Source of the DNA: Polytrichum commune
Lineage: Eukaryota; Streptophyta; Polytrichopsida; Polytrichales; Polytrichaceae
Length of the DNA stretch: 64,000 nt
Assembly (NCBI GenBank): GCA_950295325.1
Contig: OX485805.1
Location: 44,726,758 to 44,790,757 of the forward strand
Direction: 5' to 3'
Part shown: in pieces, positions 23,501-35,200 of the stretch
Position numbering within the stretch: the first letter of the stretch is position 1
Layout of the letters: each line of letters begins with the position of its first letter
Position numbers and translations under genes: made by a program
Notes under the pieces: generated by a model
Database searches by the model: none
The model's input: the letters and a program-made list of their open reading frames with translations, nothing else
Told to the model about the DNA's origin: nothing

Positions 23501-24690
23501 TTATTTTTTCCGTCATATCTTAATAGCATAACATTCATGTATTCACTAAGGATTCACATATCTCCTGTACAATTTTGGTATATCATAAATGTATCAATGA
23601 ATCCGCCTATACAACTAAAGCAACCAAAAAGTCCAAATTTTGAAAATATGTTTGGCTTTACTTAAATATGTCATATTATGAACACCTCAAATTAAGGTAT
23701 ATTGAACACTAGCATGTGTTACATGATCCCAAAAGACGAAGAAAAATCAAGTGGGGGCATAATATGAGGTAAATCTATGTCACTAACACAGCAAGTCCAC
23801 AGTGTAGCACACTAACACGCTATAACATAAACAAGTGATTGGAGGCTCCAACATAAACACAACCATGGATTTGCCAAGACTTTTATACTTTAAACAATGA
23901 ACTTAAATATGTAAGGCAATGGAAGCAAGTGTCAATGACACGCCCATTGTGTCCCACATTTAAATATCATGACGTGTTAGGCAATATGCTTGGGGTGCAC
24001 TCTTCATTCAGATTTTTTTTTAAATAGTGTACGTGTCCATCACCTTCAAGTTAATACCCTCATAAACAAAACCAAGAAAAAAGATCTAAGAAAACAAGAA
24101 TGTATACATACAAATATGGACATTTTGTGGCATAGCCTTAAATATATGAACTAGCCCAAAATACATGCACCAAATCATGGCTTAAAACTTGATTGGACAT
24201 TATTCCGCCTTGATAATGGGCCTATTATATTTTTTACATATTGGAAAATACACATAATTATAACTTGATATATGGCACATACAAACCTCTCCTTCAACAA
24301 TATTGAGACAATATCCCTCTTGTGTGTACGATACATGGGACATGTTTAATGAATACTCCTTTTGTGCATGTATGTGGGTACTAGGTATAATTGTAACGTG
24401 GAGTGCACTCCCCTGGGCGGACTAAAATATGTTATTCAAGAAGCACTTTTTCCCATGCCACAAGTGGGGCATGACAAAGATGGGTAGCACAATTGGATGC
24501 TTCTATGTGACCACAATGGATCGTGTAAATTTATTACTCAAAATTATATAAGAAAGTGAGATTTGAGTTGTAAACCTTCTAACTCAACTTTAAAGGACTA
24601 CTCCAACAAGATAATCAACATCTAAATCGAATCACTCTCACTACCCAAACCCACCAAAGTGTTAAGAATAAGTGCAATTTCCTCATGTCA
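20516..24690. other. Gene-free spacer with repeat fragments
   Basis: It contains ATTCAT-rich sequence (20990-21210), a partial family A tail (21775-21840), a (TA)n run at about 22986-23000, and a segment at 22555-22640 with a tRNA-like B box (GGTTCAACTCC). Family B copy 1 lies at its end. No protein is supported. Confidence 0.4.
24140..24420 (+). repeat. Dispersed repeat family B, copy 1
   Basis: It aligns with 28050-28300: shared blocks ATATTTTTTACAT/TATTTCATGTAC, ACAAACCT, TATCCYTCWTGTGTGTAC, ATGGGACATG, CTCCTTTT, GTGGGTAC, and a terminal GGAGTGCACTCC/AGAGTGGACCGCC. It is non-coding. Confidence 0.55.
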
Positions 24691-24695
24691 GTGTC

Positions 24696-24842
24696 CATAA
24701 CATTACTTCGCTGATGAGTTGTGTTCAACCACCCTGACTTCATATTCAGTCTGAAGCAAGCGGGATTCTAGCATCCGGAGTCTTTATTCTCGAATATATT
24801 GTTGGGCCCATGAACACAACTCATCAGCTAAGTAATGTTATG
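24696..24842. repeat. Fold-back: 32-base inverted arms around an 83-base loop
   Basis: Arms 24696-24727 and 24811-24842 are complementary at 31 of 32 positions (arm core CTGATGAGTTGTGTTCA). This is far beyond chance. It could be a small MITE or the source of a hairpin RNA. Confidence 0.9.
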
Positions 24843-25002
24843 TCCAGGGAGAGATTTGAACATAATGGGTCAAAATCTTAGTGTTTCCAAGTCCAACCGG
24901 TTACATGTTGTGATCCTTTGCTTTCCTTTATTGATTTGAGGTATTTTCCCTAGATTCTTCTAAAATGATCATTAACTGCCTCAATTCTTGAACTTCAATT
25001 GG

Positions 25003-25680
25003 TTATTTCCCGAACTTAACTAGTGGTTGGTTCTCCCCTTTCATTTCCTCATGTTCAATTGGAAGCAAGTTTTGTTCGGGGAAAGAATTCCCAAAAAGTA
25101 TGGCAAAATGATCAAAATTTGGCACCTCCTTAGAGGCACCACGCTCTGGGCCATTTGGATCCAACGTAATGACAAAGTGTTTAACCATGAACAATGGCAT
25201 GAGTCTAAGGTCAAGCAACGGATTTGGGACAAACTTATCATTTACACCAAAACGGCGTGGAAACGAGTCCTTGAACAAATTAAGATTAGCAGCTTCTCGG
25301 CGGCGGCCATGCTTCAAGGCTTCGACAAAACCTGAAGAGCTAGGAATGTGCTTTGTAGAAGGCACAATTTGCATATTGAGTGGAATTGGAAAAAACAAAT
25401 TAGGTAGATGGGCACGCCCTCTCTTGGGTGTTGACTTGGTGGTTCGGGGGTGGTCTTTGGCCGGTGGGGTGGGGGTGGTCCTCGGCTTGGTGGATTGTTC
25501 TTGATTGTGGTCAGTTGTTTGTGTCTTTTTACATGGCGGTGTCTCGTGCCCGAGGGGCCCCACCTCCCCTCAGTGAGGACGCGTTTTTCTTGGTTTTATT
25601 CATCTTGGCATTGGCTATGTTGGCCTTCTATCTCACCAAAATAATAATAAAATAAAATAATAAAACAAACAAACAATTAT
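25003..25680 (+). mobile_element. LINE (non-LTR retrotransposon) 3' fragment
   Basis: The frame 25027-25335 reads FNWKQVLFGERIPKKYG, then TTLWAIWIQRNDKVFNHE, with KQRIWDKLIIYTKTAWKRV following. This is the pattern of the region after the reverse transcriptase domain of plant LINE ORF2 proteins. The reverse transcriptase itself is absent, so the copy is 5'-truncated near 25.0 kb. An A-rich tail with AAT/AAATA units (about 25636-25675) follows a 3' UTR. An opposite-strand open frame (25003-25563) is a shadow of it. Confidence 0.65.
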
Positions 25681-26990
25681 TTAGCTAATGCTTCCCAGCT
25701 CTCAGGGATTACAAAGCTCATAAAGATTTGGTAACTTTATTTTATTTTATTTTGATAAATAAATAATTTTTATTCTATTCACCACAGACCAAACAAGACT
25801 GCCAGGACAAGAAAAGTAAAGGTTTGACATCTCGGTGCAGCTTGGTTTTTTTTATTTTTTAAATGCAGAGTTTCAATACTTCAATGACACACAAATCCAA
25901 AGTACAGCCAGTCTGACTTTTTGGTAGTCGAAGCACAAGTCTTGAGAAAATTCATTTGTTTTTCAACACCATGTTTCTTGATAGCTCTTATATTTAACTT
26001 TGTCTGCACAACCCTCTCCAGTATAGTCTGACTCCAACACTCTTCGTGGTGGGAGATTGACTTGAAGAAAAATTCTTCTACGTTACAAAAGATGACGAAC
26101 CGATTCTTTGCTTTCCAACACTAGGTCATATAATAACTATTATACAGACAATAAGTTTGACAACTTGAAATACGTCTAGGTACTACTACACTATTCCCAT
26201 CGTGGAGAACACTTTGAAATGTATGCTGCCACTAGTAATGTATCTGGCCTTATTGTGGGCACTTCCAACTCTACAGACAATTTTGGTCATTGGATCTGAT
26301 TGGAACTTGTTTCACTCAGCCAACAATTGTGAATCACAAAGATTGTTGTTTCAAATCTTAGAATTAAAATTAAGATGCAAAAGATATAACTTGAGGTAAA
26401 ACAAGGATTCTTTTTTTCTTAAGCGATCGCATAGACTCTACCAATTACTTGTGTGATTGTTTAACCCTAGAATAATGTTTTATTTTGGAGTACACAATCC
26501 AATCTCAACATCTCATTGTAATACATGTTTTTGGTTTCCATTCTTTTATGTAACCCTTGTCATATACCACTCAAGTATAAGTGTTTGATTAAGAAGAGTG
26601 GACACTAGATACTTTGGTGTGTTACAAAGGATGACGAATAATATATGTTCAAGAGTATGTTACATAGTACCTCTTGTATACAAAGAATTACACTAAATAT
26701 GATATTTAGTTTCATATGGTATTTAATGTCACTATGGTAACTTTTTAAGTGACACTTCTTTTGAATAAGTTTACAAATATTTTCGTGGATGATGGATGAG
26801 TTCATCTATTGGCCAAAACCCTACCTTCTCTTGTCAGCTACTTGTGCTGAAATATTGTCATGGATTGTTGAAATTTGAATGAATAATCACTTGATAAGTG
26901 ACAGTAATTGCAACATTGTAAATCTATAATCCCCCAAAAAAATGACAAGGAATGACAAACCATGTTGGGTTAACATTTAGTGTTGGTGAC
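25681..26990. other. Gene-free spacer containing family A copy 2
   Basis: Family A copy 2 spans about 26215-26605 and is the best-preserved reference copy. The rest is AT-rich with no recognisable content. Confidence 0.5.
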
Positions 26991-26993
26991 ACT

Positions 26994-27490
26994 ATACACT
27001 TTAAACTCCGTAATATCAACCTCCATAATGTCACACACTCTCTAATATCGTGAAACCCTAGGAAACGGATGTTCATAGTTCAAATCTCACTCCTTATTGT
27101 CACCTTTCTCTCCCTTATATCACGAAATTTGTCATTAATGCAAACCACTGAAGAAGTCAACCCACACCCTTGCATTGCACCATGTGTCAACATGTGGAGT
27201 GTCACCTTCTTATTCTTATTCTTATTCTTATTCTTCTTATGCCACTTGTTGAACGTTGGTGCATGCATCCGCCACATCGCCCAGGAAGGCCAAGTGCAGT
27301 AGACCACACTAGCGCAGGTGACAGGAGAATGAATTCAAATTGTCCTCACATCTCCTTTATATCATTCCATAATGTCACATGCTACACTAATTCACTAGTA
27401 TCACACATCCATGTTAACACTACAAAACTCCGTAATATCACATCCACTTTGGTTGCCACAGGTGTGATACTACGGAGTTTAGAGTGTACC
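26994..27490. mobile_element. TIR element (about 0.5 kb) with many internal TAATATCAC-like motifs
   Basis: TACACTTTAAACTCCGTA at about 26995 is mirrored by an inverted copy at about 27465-27490 (22 of 24 matching, including TATCA). Inside, a degenerate motif close to TAATATCAC or TAATGTCAC recurs about ten times. A (TTCTTA)n run lies at 27206-27240. The termini starting CACT recall CACTA elements, but no target-site duplication is evident. Confidence 0.5.
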
Positions 27491-29360
27491 GCGGTTTACA
27501 ACGAAGTATTGAGCAAGACAATTAGAATCGGTGACACAAAATATCATATTTATTGTCGTTTTGTGCCAGGCCTCGTTACTTAGACTCGTCAAGTCCAACT
27601 CCACCAATCTGGTCACGAAGTCCAACTCTCTTAATTTATGCATGCATGATTGCTGACTTATGAAGGATGATGCTTGGGGACCATAAGTTCCTGTGAGCCC
27701 AAAGAGAATTTTAATTTGATGCACTCCATCAGGTGTTGATTTCCAAAATGGCTGCTACAGCAATGTTATAATACACTTGTTTGCACTACGTAAGGTACAT
27801 AACATTACTAAGTTTAGCCATGGTGTTATGTATGCCATGGCTAATATTCTCAAATATCTCGGGAGTGGCTGGGGCGAACCAACCCAGACACTGGTTCCTT
27901 GGAGGCAAGGGTTTAGGCATCCAACAAGGAACAAGTGTATGGGTTGGTTCGCCCAGATCTCGTGGGAGTTTGGTCAACATTTCCCTATGCATATCTATGG
28001 TTATTTTAACCAGTGTGTGGCCAATTTTAATAATCCCCTGAATATATGTACTAATCTTAAATATGTGCACTCAATCATGACTAGAATCTTACTTCTATAT
28101 TTCATGTACGGATGATGCGCACATTGTATTTTCACAAATTAAAAACATCACTTGATAATCCAAAATTAATACGATGTACAAACCTTACCTTCAAATAATA
28201 TCCTTCATGTGTGTACAATGTATGGGACATGATCAATTAATCTCCTTTTTCTGCACTCACGTGGGTACAAAGGTACTAGTACAACATAGAGTGGACCGCC
28301 AAGTGAAAGTCAAACTTACAATGATTACCCTTTTATACACCCACTTGGTATTGTAAGGGCTACATAAAGTGCCCCCCCCCCCCCCCAACCTTAGGTCATT
28401 GGAAAAGTCTCAAACACAAGACATGCTTTTTTGAATGTGATATGGTATTCTTTACACACCCTTTCACACCAAAATAGGCACACAAAAGTGCCACTTTAAG
28501 CACTCATGAACTTCAAAATTTAGGCTCCCCACAAAATCTGCTTTTACATATCATGGGATTTGCACTTTGACTATATATCCTAGGAGCATACAAACCAAGG
28601 TTGCAAAGTTATCGTTGGCACCCCTCCTCATTGAGAATTACTAGCAAAGCCTCAAAAAAATGAGTCCTTCAACTCCACAATCCAACAATCAAAATCCAAA
28701 TAGGTTTGTGGGATTGGAAGTGCTAAAATAGGCACAAATACTACGTAACACCTATCTCATTTTATTTCAACATCTAAATTTTCAACATGGTTATACAGTT
28801 TCAATATGAAACACTAAAATGCAAGGTGGTTACATTTGAGTGGTACATGGCAAGGCCTGTAATTAGGCATAGATTAAAGAAGACATGTCATATCAATTAA
28901 CATCATTCTAAGTTTAACAATCCACACAATTGGCGAGGCCTATGTGATCATTATAAGAGAAGGAGAAAGAGAAATAGAAGAAGAAAAAATAAGAAGAATA
29001 CCTATTCCCTTCAACCTCTTATAACTATCATATCTCACCTCTACTATTGACTTCAAATGAAACCCAAATGATGATCTTTGTGATTCGCCATTACTAACCA
29101 GGTGAGATCAAAAACCCATAAAAATATGTGAAGTTAAAAGTGCCCCCAATAAGACCACATACATTTTACAGTAGTCACAGGGCGGTTTAAGCAAAACTTC
29201 ATCAAATGATTATTCTATATTCAAGATCCCGTATTTTTAAATGAAATATTTTACAAAATTATCACTTTTCCTATACAAAAATAAGGTGCTTCACTCACAC
29301 ACACACACACCAAAACAAAACAAAACAAACAAACAAATAAAACACATAAGTTTGTAGGAT
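27491..29360. other. Gene-free spacer
   Basis: It holds family B copy 2 (28050-28300), a 15-base C run (28372-28386), and (CA)n followed by (CAAAA)n at 29295-29342. No gene is supported. Confidence 0.5.
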
Positions 29361-32220
29361 GTTTGAAACAAGTTTACTTTTATTATTGGACATCTATCAC
29401 TAGAAGAAAATGCACATTGCATTCAACCATTGTGATGGAAAATACCATGCCACCATCTCGTTGGAAAGATGTTTCACCACGATTTGTTGTCGTCATTGCA
29501 TTCATGTTACACAAGCCAATGGTGTTGCCATGTCATGCATGTCAGACAACATGCAAAAAAAATTCATGGCAGCATTTTTGAACATTGTGATGGTTGCAAA
29601 TACATGTGATGACTTATCTGCTAACTCTAGTATTGAGTGGGTTGGTGATTTAGCATGTGGGTCCACATGAGGATTTTGTCGGTCACCTTCTTCACCAAAT
29701 GCATGCAACAAGGTGCCATTCCTTTTTGGTTGCCCATCAACAATGGAGGCAGTATGGCTCTCAAATCTTGCAACCAAAAATGGCAATTGATTTGGAGGTG
29801 GACTATTTTCACGTTGAAATGTATGCAATATGCAATGGTTGCCATCTGTCGTGGTTCATGTGTGTTTACAAAAATCATTTTTAACATCCACGGAACACTC
29901 CTTTTGAAATAAGTATTAATACCTATTACTGTTGTATGTAATCATATATGTATTACAATATGTGTAAGGTGGGGCAAATGCACATATGGTCCACCCAATA
30001 TGGGCATTCCATGTGAATCTAAGAGAAGGGCACATCATAAAATCATAATGGTGTTTTCTTTGTTGTTGAGCCCTCAATCTTGGCACCTTTAAACAATATG
30101 TGCAAGTTGTGGATGCCATTTTTTTCATTCCACCAGCTACCAAACCTTAACCAACACAAGCCATGAACGCCAAGCACACCCTCCATTGCCATTTGCTTTT
30201 TGAAATGGCTTTTGAACATTTGGAAGCAGCCTTGCATGTTCATTTTCTTTTGAGTTGTCAAGACAACGTGCATACTTCTCTATTCCATTCATTCCCCTAC
30301 CTTTGCAATCATAGCGAAATTGACTTTGCAACTTTGCATTGCAAGGCAAGTGTCCTGACACAAGTTACACTGTCTGAGCAATTATTAATCCTTAAAGTTT
30401 TTGTTGCAAGATCGTATTCATCAAATTAGGAATTGCATGCAGTAGGCCTACAATTCCACTGTGCCTTTCCATATTCATATACCTATATCAAAAATGTTTT
30501 ATGCTTGTAATTGCCACCCCCTATGAAGGTTATTTTCTTTGCTCCACGTTCTCAACATGCTCGACTACATCTTCCATGGGAACAATGTACTCAGACCTCA
30601 ATAGAGTGTTCATGTTCACAACCTACAAGAGTTTGAATATGGATTTTGACTCGTCATGCCTATGTATGGAATTTTGTGGGTGGTACACCTTCATGACCCA
30701 CACTTGGTCAATGTTAGCAACACGAACATGGAAGTGTGTTTGTTGTATGAAAATCTCATTGCATTTAAGAGCCTTAGAACATCCAACAAGTTGTGGTTGC
30801 ATCTTTGAATGCCACCACTGTTGGAACGAGCCTACACAAAGCATTGCAAGATATGAAAGAAGAAGGTTATGTACATGCACAGAACATGTACCAACAACCT
30901 AGCCGTATCGAATGCGCAAAGCAAGGAGTTGTGAGGCAATGTGTAAGTGCCTATGACATCTTTAGCAAGGAATTCATTATGCATAGCCAGTTGTTTACTA
31001 GAATTGTGCAGTCGCCATTCCATATGTTGACCGTAAAAAAAAATTGGATGCTAAAAATAAGCATAGTACAACATAGTAAGGATATTTCCAAAAATGAAAA
31101 GACAACCACTTAATAACCCACCTCACTGACCATGTACAATGGAGTGTCATATGTTTGGGCTACCAAGCATCACTTACACTAATTTGTTGAATAGCATGAG
31201 AGTAAATCTCAGTAAGGATTTCCTATGACCTAGATTTATGGGTAGATAGAGTTCACATACATGTTGTACACATGCGAAGTAAGAGGCGGTTGGATAAATG
31301 GACAATTGAGTGATTAAGATGATAAACAATGATGGTAGGCAAGACTAGCACCCCTGCAATAGTGGTTCAATGATGGATCCGTTGGGTCCATAAAAGAACA
31401 CATGGCACTATAATAAATTCCATATCGCCGGATGCAAGTTGGTAGCATGGTGGTTGTAGCTTGCATGGTTGGCAACCTAGAATAGGCCTCTGGCGCATTC
31501 ACTCCACCAAGGCATATGGATGTAGAAAAAGGTCCCAATCCCTAAAGAGTTTACTACCATTCATTATAGAGGAAAAACCATCCAGGAGCTTGGAGGAGAA
31601 AGTTGCATGGCAACGAAGGAGACATGTTTGCTTCCAAAAGGTGGATGATGTCGTGAAGATGTTATTAGAGTATGATGCATTCAAATGGGTGAGGAGGAGG
31701 CAAGGACACCACCAAAGCATAGAAGGATGTCTACACATAAAGATGTGATTCTCAATTCCAGTGCCCCCCCCCCCCCTCGGCGCGGTCCACAACGATGTGT
31801 GGTGCATGTAGCAATCTGCAACAATGTAGAAAATGTTGTAAGGTAGATGACACTAAATACGGGTTCCCGTCATACGCATAGAATGTGAGGGAAGGTGTTG
31901 AATGTAATGTTGGAGTTAGGGGCCTCAATGTATAGGAAAATTAAATATTGCAGCAATCGCCATATTTTGTGCAAAAGCCTTGGAGATTGGCTTGAAATTG
32001 GACATAAAAGGAGAAAATGATTTTGTATTTGTGGATGCGTTGTGCTTCCAAAATATTGCAACATAAGTAGCAAGTGTTGATTTTTCTAGTGTCAATGTGT
32101 GCAATACAATTGGAGGGTGTGTGTGGGGAATGTGGCCATGGGCGATGATAAACATGCAATGTGTGTTAAATGAATGTGTAATGTTGTTGTGCCTAATATG
32201 TTTGCAATTGAACACACCAA
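29361..32220. other. Region of broken open frames, origin unknown
   Basis: Both strands carry several medium open frames of 75-130 codons, more than in the neighbouring spacers. On the minus strand, near 30620-30880, a stretch reads THFHVRVANIDQVWVMKVYHP and, after one stop, continues with SEYIVPMEDVVEHVENVEQ. This looks like decayed coding sequence, perhaps a transposon protein, but I recognise no family. A 13-base C run is at 31764-31776. Confidence 0.3.
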
Positions 32221-35200
32221 ATCGTTGCAGCTCAAAATGATGTCACAAGCAATTCGTACATCGGTATTGCCAACAGACGTGGTCGGTATGCATTAACAAC
32301 CCTCAATATAAAGGAACATCGTGAACCACAACATTATATATGCTTCAAGAGCACTGGGAAAACACATGTTGGCAACCACAAGTCACAGCATTACAAATTT
32401 TAGGTGGTGAAGAAGAATTGCAACTATCCTTGGAGAGCATCCACCAATAATTGTTAGAAGTGGGCATGTTGTGGATGTTGGGCATTGCCACAGTTGCTCC
32501 AAACGGGTGGACTTATAGTAAGCTTAAGCACCATTCTAGGGATGGGCACGGACAACTGACTCAAAATAAGGTACAATAATCATACTTCCATCACACATCA
32601 ACTGTAGCCGTGATGGTAATCAGGTTGCCCACCACTGCAAGATAAGAGAATATTGCCATGTTGGATTCCGGTTCTTATTTTAAGCAGCGGCAAACTTCCA
32701 CCTCTGCGGGTAGAGAAAATTTGCACTAGGCACTTCCAAACCATGCTACCCGTTGGCAATGTTCACCACTTCACGCCCCACATGGATGAAAATGAAGGGC
32801 AATTGACATTAAATTTACGCTAGCTCGGATCCATGGGATCAAACTCCGCTTTTGGTTGCATAAGACAATTATTGCAACCACCTTGTTGCAATGGGCAGTT
32901 GTAGATGCTTACTATGGACAAGATTTCTTCTAGTGTATTTGAGAGATTCTAAAGTGAGAACCAAACAAGTACTTGAAATTGATCATGCAGTCTTTCTCAT
33001 AGGTAGTACACCATATTGACAGCAAGAAACCAAGGAAATTTTTTGTCTTTTGTAATCGTCCATAACGACTTATTTTTGGCGACTTTGATGTTTTGGGAAT
33101 AAATAAAACATGAATATTTTTTGCCAAAGTTAATTGGATTGATCAATTCCCAAAATACAAGGATTGCAACAGATGTCAAGCTTTCTCCTAGTGAGTGAGG
33201 GCTAACGTCAGAAGTCAAAAAGCATGCATGGTCACTATGAATAAAATACCCTTAGAATGTCAACCTTGTGTGAAAAACAAGACATTGCACAGAAATGTAT
33301 TTTAAATAATATTTTTATTATTTCAATGTTACCTAGGTCACCTCTTATTTTCTATTTAAATGAATGATTTTTTTCTTTCAAAACAAGCATACACCATAAC
33401 ATTCTTCATATCCATAACAGTGTTCCATGGGACTAACAATATTCTATGCAATATACTCTAATATTTCCCAACATAAAAGCTACATTATGCTTCTAAATTT
33501 TCAAACTGAATGTGAGAAATAGCAGGGGATATTCTATGGAATACTATCAGTCCCACATAACAATGTTATAGATTTGAATAATGTTATGACACACATCTTT
33601 GACATGAAATTGATCAAATGTGGACCAATTGGTAACTAAGGGATTTAATACTTAGAATATTTTTGCAGATTCCAAAAGAAATTCAATCCCACTCTTACGT
33701 AATATATTTTCTCACGAAATTGACCAAGTTCATGCTCAATACTCACAATTTGTATCCCTAGTGTACATCCACATCCCTATTGCAATATAGTATGTACTAC
33801 TATATTGCATCACTTGTCTCACCCTCCCCCAAGAATATTACTTGGAAATCGTCAACACTAAGGAAAGATACAAAATCTTTACAGACAAGCCCACAAAGTA
33901 CATCCAACCTTATGATGTTCATAGTTCACCACATCCTTCCCCATCAAAAATTACTATTAAAATTAAAATTAAAATTTATTAATATATTAATATATTAAAA
34001 AAACGATCATGAAGTTAAACTCCTTCACTTTCAATCACCCAAAATTTCATATCATAACCAAATCACAATTTTAACATTCTAATATAAGGTATCTCCCTTC
34101 CCCACCCACGTGCATGCACACACATACACACCTATCATTATAATCATTAATTTGAGACTTTCTCTTGTCTCAAATTAATATATGGACCACAACAACATGG
34201 TCTAATGTTTGGGTCGTCCCACCTAAACCATCTTGATATGAGTTCTTAATTGGGTTCTTGATATAAACATCCGCTTCAAAGTATTTGCATCTTACAACAT
34301 TCTCCAATATCTGTGTGATTTTATCCTTGTTCTTATATTTGTAACAGTCTCAAAATGCCGAAAAAGTCCCAAATTAACGAATATAATGATACCTGACCTA
34401 CAAAGGCCTTCACAACTATAGCATCAAGCTTCAAGGCATATTTGAGATCTAATATCTTGAGGCCGATTTGAGGTCATATTTGGCGTCAAATCTACTTCCG
34501 AGGTTAATTTATACTTATGCCGGTGGGAGGAATGATGATAAAGTTGCCACGACGTGCCCAACAATTGTAACTCACAAGCTTTTAAACTACTGTACCCTAC
34601 TCTTTATTGTTCGACCTATAAAAAGTTCATTTCAAGAATAATTCTAGCGCATGTTGATGTCTTGTTGCTTGGCCCCTTATGATTCCCACTTGTGAATTAT
34701 ATTCTAGCACTAAAAATCCCAAGTGCAAGAGCAATGATGGTACGGCAATACCCTATGAGATCCATATTTCCGGGGCTAGACCAATCAAGGCATGAAAACA
34801 GATTCTCGTTCTTATTGGAGTCTATCTACTTGAACATTGCGTTCAAAAGAATCGACCTATAAGTTATCAAAGTCCTCGGGCAAGCATCTCAAGCTTGAAA
34901 ATTTCTATCATTGTTTGTATGTGTGTTTGTGGTGGAAATGGCCCCTCATCATTGGTTCAACATGATATCATTGGGAATCTACATATTGTATGTGTGTCTT
35001 TCTTGCAACAAGAGAATTTAGAGTTCCAAGGGAGCAAGAGTGAGCATGATGATCATGTAGTAGGGTCCAATTCTACTGTTGAAGGACCATGCACAATACT
35101 ATTTAGCAGAAAGCGATTGCACCTTGGGGTTCAAGGAGCATAATGCCCCTATTAAGTTGGGCCACTCTTACATAGTGAGCAGTGTTCAAAGAGAGTATTG

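Noticed and set aside
25003-25563. Minus-strand frame of 186 codons
   Set aside because: It is opposite the LINE-like coding segment and is a low-complexity shadow (TTPTPP, STKPRTTP).
34366-34395. AATTAACGAATATAATG resembles GATTAACGAATATAGTG near 4866
   Set aside because: The shared block is short and the flanks do not align, so it is probably coincidence.
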